A stretch of 64,000 nt of DNA from the NCBI GenBank assembly GCA_045544515.1, contig JAZPZD010000019.1:160947-224946 (forward strand). Reading direction: 5' to 3'. The notes under the pieces are model-generated. The model ran no database searches, was not told the DNA's origin, and was given only the letters and a program-made list of their open reading frames with translations. This document shows, one piece after another, positions 32,885 to 41,870 of this stretch. Each line of letters starts with the position of its first letter. Position 1 is the stretch's first letter. Origin of the DNA: RGIG8748 sp045544515 (GTDB lineage: Bacteria > Bacillota > Clostridia > UMGS1810). Both the position numbers and the translations under genes were made by a program.

Positions 32885-34909
32885 CTACTGAATTACATCA
32901 TTTTCGGTAACGGTGTATATTTCCGTTTTTCCAAGAATATGCTTGTCACTGCATCTTTGGGCAACATAGATTTCGTCGCCGGCCTTTGCAACCGTCTTGG
33001 AAAGCATAAGTGTGTTTGTATCGACATATGTTGCCGGAACGAGCACATTGTCCACAAACACCTTGCTCTTTTCGGTAAAGCCCGTACCCTTTAATGTGGT
33101 TGCTGTATTTCCAACAGATGCAGAGGTTATATAAAACGGCTCCAAGCCATATTTGATGTCTGTCCTCAAATAAGGCGATGCACCTCCGTATGCATAGTTT
33201 GAGCCATAGAGCTCGTCGTACATAAGCATTTGAAGGTCTGCCTCATACTGGGGATTTGCCATATCTTCTCTATAGAAATTGTGCAATTTATTTACATAGC
33301 TGCCGTCTATTCCGAGCATCTTGGTTACGCGTGAAGTAAGCTGATATGCCTGAAGGTCTTCGTCTGCCACCGGGATATCATAGTTTGCCCATACAACATA
33401 TTCTGTCTGGAAGAGGTCCTTATTTAAAAGGTCTTCCTTGGATATACTCATTGCAGGGAGATGGTCTCCGTAGAGAACAAGAACGGTAGGTTCTCTGAAT
33501 TTTTTGATTGCATCAACAAGCTCACCCACAAACATATCCATCTCGTGGAGCTGATTGATATAGTATTCATAGCCTACTTTGTACTCGGGGTCATCTTCAA
33601 GACCTTTGGTAACAACAATAGGCTGATTTTCTTCTATAACTTCGGTGGGATACTTGCCGTGGCTCTGAACAGAAACACCAAATACGAAATCTCTGCCCTC
33701 TGTGGAATTAAGACATTTAAAGGCTTCGCCGATTAAAATCTTGTCCTTTGCCCAGTTGTTTGCATTTCTTTCGACATCGTGCATATATTCCACAGGAATA
33801 AAGGTATCAAAACCAAGATTTGCGTAATTGCGGTGTCTGTCGTAGAAGGTACCCGTATGGTTATGAATAGCATGAGTGGAATAACCAAGTTTTTTGAGTT
33901 CATACGGAAGTGAGCTTGCAGTATGATTTAATGTGATGGTCTTGTACGGATATTCGCAAGTACCAAACATACCTACGCTCATACCGGTGAGAACCTCAAA
34001 TTCTGCATTGCAGGTTCCGCCGCCAAGACCCGGAATTCTTAAAAATCCGGAGGAATTTTCTTCCTTTAGTTTGGTATATACCGGAATCGGGTTGGTATTG
34101 TACTCCAGATTTTCCATATAATTAACATCGAAAAACGACTCAAGCTGTATATATATTATATTGGGATTAACATTGGAATTTGTACCCGATTGGTTGTCAA
34201 TTTTACCCACAAGCTCTTTTACAGCTTCTTCGCTGTAGGTTTCGGGTTTGTCTACACCTCTGTTTACAGCACTGCAGGAAAAACTGTACGCAAAGCCGTA
34301 ATTCTTGTATGCTTCGGGAAGATTGGCAAAACATTCGGGGTCGCTGTAAATACTGTATGAAGATATCATAGCAGCTACACAAACAATTACCGATACTGCC
34401 ATATAGAGCGATGCCGAGAAGAAATTCGGCTTTTTCTTGGGTGCATATTTAAGCACAAGCACAATTACAACTACTGCTACCAAAACCATACTGCAGATAG
34501 AAATAATCTGAATAGGCTTTACATAAGCGTTCATAATATCAAGTGCGGATTTAACTATAGAAAAATCCACTGCAGCAAGCGGGGTGTTTCTGTATGTTAA
34601 AATAATACAGTTGGTTACACCGAGCCCCAACCACAACAAGAGCACAAGTGAAAGAGCAAAATACCTGCGTTTAAAGAACAGGCACAGAGTTATTGTGCAC
34701 AGTATGATGGAAAAATTGGACACAAAAAAGCCCACATGGTAAATCATAAAGCTGAATGCAAGCGGTATCGAATGTCGGCCAAGTGCCTCCAAAACGAATG
34801 TCATAACAAAAGAAATGAGAACACAAATCATAAAATCTGTGTACTTGATGTCTTTTAGCTTGCTGTATATAAATGTCATCATACTTTTTAATTTGGTAGT
34901 ATTTATCAT
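32885..34909 (-). CDS. LTA synthase family (phosphoglycerol-transferase-like) protein with C-terminal TIG-like domain
   Basis: A 674-residue membrane enzyme: about five N-terminal helices and then an extracellular sulfatase-fold domain. IQLESFFD provides a metal-binding Glu, GGGTCNAEFEVLTGMS the nucleophile Thr region, and YGDHLPA the metal Asp-His. The family transfers glycerol phosphate from phosphatidylglycerol to make lipoteichoic acid or similar polymers. After the catalytic domain about 75 residues (from EPFYITSASVG) look like an IPT/TIG beta domain, unusual for LtaS. GGAGG lies seven bases before the ATG at 34909; an ATG at 34915 is too close to it. Confidence 0.88.
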   Translation of the reverse strand: MINTTKLKSMMTFIYSKLKDIKYTDFMICVLISFVMTFVLEALGRHSIPLAFSFMIYHVGFFVSNFSIILCTITLCLFFKRRYFALSLVLLLWLGLGVTNCIILTYRNTPLAAVDFSIVKSALDIMNAYVKPIQIISICSMVLVAVVVIVLVLKYAPKKKPNFFSASLYMAVSVIVCVAAMISSYSIYSDPECFANLPEAYKNYGFAYSFSCSAVNRGVDKPETYSEEAVKELVGKIDNQSGTNSNVNPNIIYIQLESFFDVNYMENLEYNTNPIPVYTKLKEENSSGFLRIPGLGGGTCNAEFEVLTGMSVGMFGTCEYPYKTITLNHTASSLPYELKKLGYSTHAIHNHTGTFYDRHRNYANLGFDTFIPVEYMHDVERNANNWAKDKILIGEAFKCLNSTEGRDFVFGVSVQSHGKYPTEVIEENQPIVVTKGLEDDPEYKVGYEYYINQLHEMDMFVGELVDAIKKFREPTVLVLYGDHLPAMSISKEDLLNKDLFQTEYVVWANYDIPVADEDLQAYQLTSRVTKMLGIDGSYVNKLHNFYREDMANPQYEADLQMLMYDELYGSNYAYGGASPYLRTDIKYGLEPFYITSASVGNTATTLKGTGFTEKSKVFVDNVLVPATYVDTNTLMLSKTVAKAGDEIYVAQRCSDKHILGKTEIYTVTENDVIQ

Positions 34910-35010
34910 TTTCATGCCTCCGAAAGACAACTAAAAATTTTGACGAATAACAGTATAACACATATTATTTGGTTTTTCAAGTTTTTATTTTTCCACAAAA
35001 AGCATATTTT

Positions 35011-36666
35011 TCATTCTATGACATATACATCATTTCTTTTGTAATCAAAGAGCAGTATACCATAGGAAAACCTTTCTGCATATATATGCTTCATTATTTC
35101 CTTGGCCGGAACATCATAGTAAAACGGAAAATTCTTCTTTTTGTTTTCTTCGTCTTTAAAAAGTTCATATGCGATTTGTGTTACATTCCTGTCCGCATCA
35201 CCAAACCAATGCGGTCTTTTGCCGGGTCTGATGTTAATAAGGTAATCCTTTTTTAGTTCTTCTCTGAAAATCTCACCCATATTAGAAAAACAGTCATACA
35301 TAGCATCATAGAGCATTTTTTGGGAAAAAGCAAAATTTATGGGGTATTTGTCCGCTATATAAGTTCCCAAAGCATCAAATACATTGTAATACTCGATTTT
35401 GCCAAACAAGAATTCAAGAGAATTTTTGAAACTGCCGCTGTTATAAAATCGGTCAAGTGCAAATTCTGCTCTTTTTAGTTCCAATAGTTCGTCATAGCTG
35501 ATAAAATCATTTGATAAAACCTCGTACGGAGGAAAGTCCCTGTATACATAGCCGTACTTTTTCTCTTCGCAGCGGATTTTTGAGCCTTTTAAGAGTTTCA
35601 AAAATCCGAGTTGTAACATATGCGGTCTTAAAGAAATAACTTCGTTGAACGAATTTTTAAATGAATTTATATCCTCATACGGAAGTGCTGCTATGAGGTC
35701 CAGATGTATATGAATATTGTCCAATCTGATGAGCTTTTTGACATTTTGGGAGAGCTTGTCATACGAAACTGTGCGGTTAATAGCAGACATAGTCCTGTTG
35801 TTGGTTGTCTGAACACCTATTTCAAACTGCATAACTCCCTTTGGCACAGAAGAGAGAATTTCAAGCGTTTCATCATCTAACAAATCGCCTGCAAGCTCCA
35901 TATGAAAGCAGGTTTGTGACGGATTTTCGGCAATAAACTTAAATATTTCTCTTGCTCTTTTGGGATTGGCATTAAATGTTCTGTCCACAAATTTAACCAA
36001 AGGTACATTGTGCGACATAAAAAACGAAAGCTCTTTTTTTACTCTTTCTGCAGACAAGAACCTTACCTTCGAGGTCTCGCCCGAAATACAGTATGTACAA
36101 CCATACGGACAGCCTCTTGAAGTTTCGTAATATATGATTTTGTTTTTAATCTTCTCGATTTCTTCATCTGAATAAACAAAATCCAATTCATTTAAATCAA
36201 GGGGCGGATATTTATTGGGGTTTGATATTATATTTTTATCTTTTCTGTATGTAACGGCACCGACAGACGACAGGTCTTTGCCGTCTGTGAGTGCAAGTAT
36301 ATAATTTTTGAGTGAGATTTCTCCTTCGCCGTGAACTACAGCGTCTATCTCGTTATGAGCTTTAAGAATACTCTCTGCGTCGTACTCCACCTCGTGACCG
36401 CCCACTACTATCACAACATCGGGGTTGGTCTTCTTAAGAACAGAGGCTACCTTGTATACAGTATCAATATTCCATATATATGTGGAAAATGCCACCACAT
36501 CGGGAGATGCGGTGTAGATATCCTCTGCTATCTTATCTATGCAGTCATTTATGGTATACTCCCTAATAAGACAATCACACACATCCTTTAAAGACTGTCT
36601 TAAACATCTTACAGAAAGCGAAGTATGAACATATTTACTGTTTACAGCCGTTAAAACAACTTTCAT
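35011..36666 (-). CDS. B12-binding-domain radical SAM protein (DUF4080 type)
   Basis: A 551-residue protein with an N-terminal cobalamin-binding-like domain (VVIVVGGHEVEYDAESIL), a radical SAM core with ETSRGCPYGCTYCISG (the CxxxCxxC cluster), and a C-terminal region resembling DUF4080. Members are common in clostridia and their substrates are not known. The ATG at 36666 lies seven bases after the ytxC stop, so the two are likely cotranscribed. Confidence 0.9.
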   Translation of the reverse strand: MKVVLTAVNSKYVHTSLSVRCLRQSLKDVCDCLIREYTINDCIDKIAEDIYTASPDVVAFSTYIWNIDTVYKVASVLKKTNPDVVIVVGGHEVEYDAESILKAHNEIDAVVHGEGEISLKNYILALTDGKDLSSVGAVTYRKDKNIISNPNKYPPLDLNELDFVYSDEEIEKIKNKIIYYETSRGCPYGCTYCISGETSKVRFLSAERVKKELSFFMSHNVPLVKFVDRTFNANPKRAREIFKFIAENPSQTCFHMELAGDLLDDETLEILSSVPKGVMQFEIGVQTTNNRTMSAINRTVSYDKLSQNVKKLIRLDNIHIHLDLIAALPYEDINSFKNSFNEVISLRPHMLQLGFLKLLKGSKIRCEEKKYGYVYRDFPPYEVLSNDFISYDELLELKRAEFALDRFYNSGSFKNSLEFLFGKIEYYNVFDALGTYIADKYPINFAFSQKMLYDAMYDCFSNMGEIFREELKKDYLINIRPGKRPHWFGDADRNVTQIAYELFKDEENKKKNFPFYYDVPAKEIMKHIYAERFSYGILLFDYKRNDVYVIE

Positions 36667-36673
36667 AATAACA

Positions 36674-37411
36674 TTATCCTTTGTATTCTATTCTTTCTTC
36701 GAAAACTGCAGTAATTACTCCTGCAAGGTCGCACTTTAAAAAATCCTCTCTGCCGTAGACCTCTATGTGCTTGGGGTTTAGTGTAACAAGATCAGAGAGC
36801 ACATCGCTCTCCTCCTCGCCGTACTCTTCCAGATTTGATATACTTTCGCCGGGAAAGCAGGCACTTATTCTTATTCCGGTGCTGTCGGCTGTAAGCTCCA
36901 CCGTATCAGCTTCTTCCGGAGAAATCCTGGAAAAATATTTTAGTATTTCTATAAAATCGGTGCCGTCGTTTACACTCAAAATCTTTTCGGCTTCTTCGCA
37001 CAGGGCGTTTTCGGTATTTATTCTTATATCCCTGCACATAAAATTATAAAAGCTCACCGGATTTATGACTTTGTTAACCTTGAGAAATATATAAATTCTC
37101 CCTGCAAGCTCGCCAAAAAATTCGTATTTCAATACAGATAAGGCTATCACCTTTTTTTCATCGGTATTAAAGCAGTCGTAGTGTCTGTTGAGATAATTAA
37201 AAATAAATTGCCTCACAACAATGCCTTTTATTTTTTCGGATAACTCCAAGCAGATCTGATACAGCCTTTCGTCATCAGTTTTCAAAACTACCTCGCGGTA
37301 ATCTTCTTCGTTGTGGGTTTTGTGATGTATATCCGATTTTTCTATATAATTAATAAACTCATCGGCTATCTTACCGCTATCATTTGTAAAAACAATCCGT
37401 TTACACAACAT
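36674..37411 (-). CDS. ytxC: Sporulation protein YtxC-like
   Basis: A 245-residue protein resembling YtxC, a conserved sporulation protein of unknown biochemistry. The segment PVSFYNFMCRDIRINTENALCEEAEKIL followed by DFIEILKYFSRISP matches the conserved core of the family. The frame stays open much further upstream, but that part overlaps the preceding DUF6873-type gene, so the ATG at 37411 behind AAAGG is chosen. The upstream gene ends 49 bases before it. Confidence 0.75.
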   Translation of the reverse strand: MLCKRIVFTNDSGKIADEFINYIEKSDIHHKTHNEEDYREVVLKTDDERLYQICLELSEKIKGIVVRQFIFNYLNRHYDCFNTDEKKVIALSVLKYEFFGELAGRIYIFLKVNKVINPVSFYNFMCRDIRINTENALCEEAEKILSVNDGTDFIEILKYFSRISPEEADTVELTADSTGIRISACFPGESISNLEEYGEEESDVLSDLVTLNPKHIEVYGREDFLKCDLAGVITAVFEERIEYKG

Positions 37412-37460
37412 TCTCACAACCTTTAAGCAGATGCTTATATTATGTGTATTATTTTCAAAA

Positions 37461-38153
37461 TTAATCAAGTGTAACGGCAGAACCGTAGTCGGTAAGTTCC
37501 TCTTTGGACAAAGAGAAGAGCTTGGTATTGTGTATTGTGCAAAATTCATTGATTTTCTCATATTCGGGATGATTTTGTATATTCCCGAAAAAGTACACCG
37601 TACCATCCAAATAAAATCACGCCCCGCCTATAAAGCCATAGTCAAATCCGGGAAGCGCGATGTTTCCGGCACTTATCAGAAGTGCATCAATACCGTTTTG
37701 GATGGCAGAGGAATATATTACGGTGTCGGCGGTTATAAGGGCATTATCGCCTATATAACAAATACTGCATCCCGAATAGCCTTGAGACACATTAATCTTG
37801 TTTTTGTGCTCCAGTTTTTCCTTTAGTATATCATCGGTATATTTAAAATTATGAAACACATTTTCTCCCGCTACCTTTACATTATATGCCACATCATTTG
37901 GGTAGTTACAACGGGTTTGCTTTTTTCCGCAGACCAGCTTGTACGAGGTGTTTTCGAGGATTTTTTCAAGATGATTATACATATCAGGATTGCATATCAC
38001 ATAACTTCCGATTTTTGACATTTGCATATCGGGATGAAATTTAAGTCCGTCCAAAAGGTTTTCATCCTCGCAGGTATAACAAACCTCAAATCCCATATCG
38101 GTAAGGCTAACCGTAATATCTTTTGAAATGTTTCCTGCGGTAATTATCTTCAA
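37461..38153 (-). pseudogene. DUF6873-type (GME-fold) gene with an in-frame TGA
   Basis: The frame starts at TTG 38153 behind AGGAGGTGA and runs 178 codons to YGFIGGA, where a TGA stands at 37617-37619. The same frame then stays open for 51 more codons and reads like genuine protein (YLDGTVYFFGNIQNHPEYEK, then EELTDYGSAVTLD) to a TAA at 37461. The total of 230 residues suits the clostridial DUF6873 family, recalled from memory. The simplest reading is a nonsense mutation or an assembly error. Stop readthrough or selenocysteine insertion is also possible. ytxC follows in the same direction. Confidence 0.65.
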
Positions 38154-38197
38154 AAACAGTCACCTCCTACCCACGCCATACATAATATATAATACAA

Positions 38198-38273
38198 CAA
38201 CTAACGGTTTTATTTCCGTTAGTTGATTATATAGGAGCTTATGCATTGAGTATTTTCCTCTTGCATAAGCTCC
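38198..38273 (-). terminator. Tandem hairpins after the M42 peptidase gene
   Basis: Two perfect hairpins: 38234-38245 with 38262-38273 (12 pairs), and 38198-38207 with 38216-38225 (10 pairs). On the minus strand each is followed by AT-rich sequence (TATATAAT and TTGTATTATA). They separate the M42 peptidase gene from the DUF6873-type gene. Confidence 0.7.
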
Positions 38274-38281
38274 GTTGTATT

Positions 38282-39265
38282 TTAGAACTCAAAATTTACA
38301 AAACTGTTTATCACCTTTACAGCACCCAGAACATCGGAAAAATTAACCGTTTCTCTGGGGGTATGGATATATCTTGTGGGTATGGATATTGCTCCGGTCA
38401 TTACTCCGGCACCGGTGGTATGAATTGCACCGGCATCTGTTCCGCCAAATGTCAATACTTCGCTTTGGAGCTTTACAGACGATATATCCGCACATTTTTT
38501 TATTGCATCATTTACAGTTTTGTGTGTTATTATGGAATTATCCATATACTTAATGCAGGGGCCTTCGCCCAGCTTTACTGCCATGCGGTTACATTCGGGA
38601 GTGTCGCCTGTGTCTGTAACATCAACTGCAAGGGCAACATCGGGGCATATTGAATTTGCCGCTGCTCTTGCACCTCTGCATCCCAACTCTTCCTGTGTTG
38701 AAAATACAAAGTACAAATCGTTTTTGCTATTCTTGATGCCTTTGATAACTTCTATAAGAACATAGACACCAACTCTGTTGTCCATTGCCTTTGATGTGAC
38801 TATATCACCGTTATTATAAAACTCGCCGCAAAACACTGCACTGTCGCCTATAGAAACCATTTTTTTTGCTTCTTCCAAATTCTTGGCACCGATATCTATA
38901 TACATCTTGGAAAGGTCAAATTCTTTCTTTAAATTCACCTTTTCTTCGTATGCAACTATGCCCTTTGCTCCGTTTTCAAAAACAACACTCTGATATAGTG
39001 CACAGTACGGCATCACACCGCCGATTTGCGAAAAACGCAAAAAACCGTTGTCCTCGATATAGTTTACAAGAAGTCCTATTTCGTCCATATGTGCGGACAA
39101 AAGTATCTTTTTGCCGTTTCCCTTTTTTCTGGCAATCAGGTTTCCGAGATTATCCTCGTACACCTCGTCTGCAAAAGGCAAAACTTCTTTTTTTATAACA
39201 TCGGATATCTTTTTTTCGCTACCTGATGGAGAATAGGTTTGCGTGAGTTTTTTTAATAATTCCAT
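38282..39265 (-). CDS. M42 family glutamyl aminopeptidase-type metallopeptidase
   Basis: A 327-residue di-metal aminopeptidase of family M42. LLSAHMDEIGLL supplies a metal His and the catalytic Asp, SKAMDNRVGVYVL the bridging Asp, VFSTQEELGCRGA the catalytic Glu-Glu, AVDVTDTGDTP a metal Asp and TGAISIPTRYIHTPRE the last metal His. These intracellular enzymes trim peptides. Length is typical. AGAGAGGAAAGTTCT precedes the ATG. cysK ends 15 bases upstream, so the two are likely cotranscribed. Confidence 0.95.
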   Translation of the reverse strand: MELLKKLTQTYSPSGSEKKISDVIKKEVLPFADEVYEDNLGNLIARKKGNGKKILLSAHMDEIGLLVNYIEDNGFLRFSQIGGVMPYCALYQSVVFENGAKGIVAYEEKVNLKKEFDLSKMYIDIGAKNLEEAKKMVSIGDSAVFCGEFYNNGDIVTSKAMDNRVGVYVLIEVIKGIKNSKNDLYFVFSTQEELGCRGARAAANSICPDVALAVDVTDTGDTPECNRMAVKLGEGPCIKYMDNSIITHKTVNDAIKKCADISSVKLQSEVLTFGGTDAGAIHTTGAGVMTGAISIPTRYIHTPRETVNFSDVLGAVKVINSFVNFEF

Positions 39266-39280
39266 AGAACTTTCCTCTCT

Positions 39281-40207
39281 TTATTCAAAAAGCGGTGTAG
39301 AAAAATACCTCTCCGCCGTATCCGGAAGAACGGTAACTACTGTTTTCCCTTTGCCGAGCTTTTTGGCAAGTTTGATTGCCGCAGCAACATTTGTACCGCT
39401 TGATATTCCGCACATTATGCCCTCTTTTGATGCAAGTTCTTTTGCTGTGCGGATAGCTTCGTCATCGTCTATGATGCATACATCGTTGTATATATCCTGA
39501 TTTAGTATCTCGGGAATAAGCCCGTCTCCTATGCCCATCTGCAAATGCGTGCCTATCGACCCGCCCGAAAGAATTGCAGCGTGCTCCGGCTCTACCGCCC
39601 AGATTTCTATATCGGGGTTGGCAGCCTTTAGTGTTTCGCCGATACCGGTAATGGTCCCTCCTGTACCTATACCGGAACAAAATCCATGAATTGGACCATC
39701 TACAGCATCTAATATCTCTTTGCCTGTCTGCTCTCTCTGAATTGACGGATTGGCAGGATTTACAAACTGCTGGGGAACAAACACCCTGGGGTCCTCCCTC
39801 TGCATTTTGAGTGCAAGGTTTAAGCATTCGTCAATGCAAGCACCGATGTTGCCTGCATCATGCACTAATATTACTTCCGCACCGTAGTGGTTTACCAGTT
39901 TGCGTCTCTCTTCGCTTACAGAATCGGGCATAATTATCTTGGTTTTGTATCCAAAAACAGCTCCAACAAGGCTAAGACCTATACCCTGATTTCCGCTTGT
40001 AGGCTCCACGATGATTGTATCGTCCTTTATTATTCCCTTTTCTATGGCATCTTGTATCATATTGTATGCAGTTCTTGTTTTTATCGAGCCGCCTACATTT
40101 AGCCCTTCGAACTTTACAAGTATCCTTGCACTGTCCTTATCCGGCAGTTTATTAAGCTGTATCATAGGAGTATTTCCCATTGCTTCGAGTATATTAGAGT
40201 AAACCAT
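39281..40207 (-). CDS. cysK: Cysteine synthase (O-acetylserine thiol-lyase)
   Basis: A 308-residue fold-type II PLP enzyme that makes cysteine from O-acetylserine and sulfide. GGSIKTRTA holds the PLP lysine, EPTSGNQGIGLS the substrate loop, and GFCSGIGTGGTITG the phosphate-binding glycine loop. GGGAGGCAATT precedes the ATG at 40207. A structured element with a terminator-like end lies 100 to 175 bases upstream and could control it. The M42 peptidase gene follows by 15 bases. Confidence 0.94.
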   Translation of the reverse strand: MVYSNILEAMGNTPMIQLNKLPDKDSARILVKFEGLNVGGSIKTRTAYNMIQDAIEKGIIKDDTIIVEPTSGNQGIGLSLVGAVFGYKTKIIMPDSVSEERRKLVNHYGAEVILVHDAGNIGACIDECLNLALKMQREDPRVFVPQQFVNPANPSIQREQTGKEILDAVDGPIHGFCSGIGTGGTITGIGETLKAANPDIEIWAVEPEHAAILSGGSIGTHLQMGIGDGLIPEILNQDIYNDVCIIDDDEAIRTAKELASKEGIMCGISSGTNVAAAIKLAKKLGKGKTVVTVLPDTAERYFSTPLFE

Positions 40208-40312
40208 AATTGCCTCCCGATATATCATAAATATTCACATAAATTTCCACTATCAACATAGCTTATATGATACCATTTATGACTATTTTTGTCAATATAA
40301 ATGCCAAAACAA

Positions 40313-40396
40313 AAACCTGCATCAAATTCTGTGTCCTCCGCTTATACGGGTTCCGTTCGACTTGGAATTTTCTGCAGGTTTTACTTTAATATTATA
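40313..40396 (-). ncRNA. Candidate structured RNA or attenuator upstream of cysK
   Basis: On the minus strand a TATAAT box (40391-40396) is followed within about 10 bases by a folded segment. AAACCTGCA and TGCAGGTTT close it (40373-40381 with 40313-40321), AAATTC/GAATTT form an inner stem, and small hairpins fill the centre. TTTTTGTTTT follows. So it is either a short self-terminated RNA or a leader that can terminate before cysK. I do not recognise a riboswitch class. It could also be just the terminator of the DUF3048 gene, though the internal stems argue for more. Confidence 0.5.
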
Positions 40397-40423
40397 CTTA
40401 TTTTTATTGAATTTTATTCAACA

Positions 40424-41449
40424 TTATTGGATTGTTATTTCTGCACCAATGGGCATAATCTGTACATAGGTGTTTCCGGGGTTTAAAACAATATCCTCAC
40501 CCAAGGCATTTTTGTACACAGTTTTTGCGGTTCTTGAAGATTTGTTCCATGTGATTCCCATCATTTTGCCATTGGTTATATAGTAACCCTCTCCGCTACC
40601 TACTGTATCTAAGTTTTGTCTGCCTTTGCCCTCGCCGTCGTTTAGGTCATAGTTCTTAACTTTGCAAACTATTATATTTTTTGCAGTAAGTGCCTTGCCG
40701 GTCTGGGACATATGCTCCCTTTGACCGATATATCTTGTGTAGAGTTTACTGTTTGCATCATATTTATAATTAACTTGGTACATTGTAGAATACGGAAGTC
40801 CGATTTCCAATGCATCTTGTCCTTCTTCAATGTCGAAATCCTTTTCGTTATAACTAAAAACCTTTGTTTCGGTTTTTGTTCTGTATTCTTTTTTGTCCTT
40901 GGCATACTCATAGGTTTTATTAAGTGTGGTATACAGATTGTGCCATGTGTTGTCATAGGTACTGTCTCTGTAGAACACAGAGCCATCGCTCGTTACACCG
41001 TTTATATTATTTACGCCAAGAGCTTTTATATCATTTGCAGCCTTGGGGCTCCATCCTGCGTGGCAGTAAATTGCATCGTGCTCCAATGCATAGTCAAGGA
41101 AATAATGTCTGGAAGAACGAACCGGTCCTACCTTTGTGATATCCTTGGCATCTTTAAAGAGAGCCATTATTCTCGATGCTCCACCCTCAACAATAGCCTC
41201 ATAGAGAACATAGGCATCCTCCAGACCAATCTGCGGTCTTGATGATGGACCGTCGTTATCTATCATAACTGCAATCGGGCGTTTATCTGTTTCCATAAGG
41301 GCAATAAACTCATTTTTGGGTTCCTTTTTTTCCTGTGATACAACATCTTTGTCATTTTTAACTTCGGTGTCGATTTCTTCGGTCTTTTTGCCGCATCCAG
41401 CAAGGCAACAAAGAGATATTGCAAGTACAAAACAAATTAACTTTTTCAT
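40424..41449 (-). CDS. DUF3048 (YerB-like) lipoprotein
   Basis: A 341-residue secreted lipoprotein. The N-terminus has a signal with lipobox LAGC (acylated Cys about residue 19) followed by a charged linker. The DUF3048 domain begins near KRPIAVMIDNDGPSSRPQ and includes VLYEAIVEGGASRIMALF and GPVRSSRHYFLDYALEHDA. The function is not established. GGGAGGAACC precedes the ATG. It has its own promoter and is the only gene of its unit, divergent from tRNA-Thr. Confidence 0.92.
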   Translation of the reverse strand: MKKLICFVLAISLCCLAGCGKKTEEIDTEVKNDKDVVSQEKKEPKNEFIALMETDKRPIAVMIDNDGPSSRPQIGLEDAYVLYEAIVEGGASRIMALFKDAKDITKVGPVRSSRHYFLDYALEHDAIYCHAGWSPKAANDIKALGVNNINGVTSDGSVFYRDSTYDNTWHNLYTTLNKTYEYAKDKKEYRTKTETKVFSYNEKDFDIEEGQDALEIGLPYSTMYQVNYKYDANSKLYTRYIGQREHMSQTGKALTAKNIIVCKVKNYDLNDGEGKGRQNLDTVGSGEGYYITNGKMMGITWNKSSRTAKTVYKNALGEDIVLNPGNTYVQIMPIGAEITIQ

Positions 41450-41480
41450 TGGTTCCTCCCATAGTATGTAGTATATATTA

Positions 41481-41509
41481 ATTTTACTACCAAGGTACTA
41501 CTATGTCAA
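41481..41509 (-). promoter_or_regulatory. Promoter of the DUF3048 lipoprotein gene
   Basis: On the minus strand TTGACA (41504-41509) and TAAAAT (41481-41486) with a 17-base spacer. The spacer carries TAGTA repeats around CCTTGG, which could be an operator, but that is speculative. Confidence 0.75.
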
Positions 41510-41563
41510 TTAAAAAAAGGTTAAGTTATTATGACAATTTATGTGAAAAATACTTTTTTTCGC

Positions 41564-41592
41564 TTGACTTAAAATACAGTTTTAAGTATAAT
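41564..41592 (+). promoter_or_regulatory. Promoter of tRNA-Thr
   Basis: TTGACT at 41564-41569 and TATAAT at 41587-41592, 17-base spacer, ending 11 bases before the tRNA. Confidence 0.85.
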
Positions 41593-41603
41593 ATATCTTG
41601 CAC

Positions 41604-41679
41604 GCTGGTGTGGCTCAGTCGGTAGAGCAATTGATTCGTAATCAATAGATCGTCGGTTCAAGTCCGATCACCAGCTCCA
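41604..41679 (+). tRNA. tRNA-Thr (anticodon CGU)
   Basis: A complete 76-base cloverleaf with encoded CCA. The acceptor arms are GCTGGTG and CACCAGC. The D arm holds GCTCAGTCGGTAGAGC, the anticodon arm is ATTGA-TTCGTAA-TCAAT giving anticodon CGT (codon ACG), and the T arm has GTCGG-TTCAAGT-CCGAT. It has its own promoter and terminator. Confidence 0.96.
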
Positions 41680-41680
41680 A

Positions 41681-41715
41681 AAAATCCGTACACTCTATGT
41701 GTGCGGATTTTTTAT
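41681..41715 (+). terminator. Terminator after tRNA-Thr
   Basis: AAATCCGTACAC pairs with GTGTGCGGATTT (one T-G wobble) around a 5-base loop, followed by a T-run. Confidence 0.8.
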
Positions 41716-41779
41716 TATTTGCTTTGTGTAAAATTTTGCCTGTGTTTTTTGTCTTATTTACACAAAAAAATCTTTTTGC

Positions 41780-41808
41780 TTTACAACAATACGGCAAAAT
41801 GATATAAT
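41780..41808 (+). promoter_or_regulatory. Promoter of the uracil permease gene
   Basis: TTTACA at 41780-41785 and TATAAT at 41803-41808, 17-base spacer, 62 bases before the ATG. No PyrR-type attenuator is apparent in the short leader. Confidence 0.75.
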
Positions 41809-41870
41809 AAATTAAATATGTGATATTTTGTCAAAAAATATCATTCATTACACAAAAGGAGTGGATTTTT

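Noticed and set aside
37412..37606. Longer N-terminus for the YtxC-like protein
   Set aside because: This part lies in the 3' end of the DUF6873-type gene, which is read in another frame and is more protein-like there.
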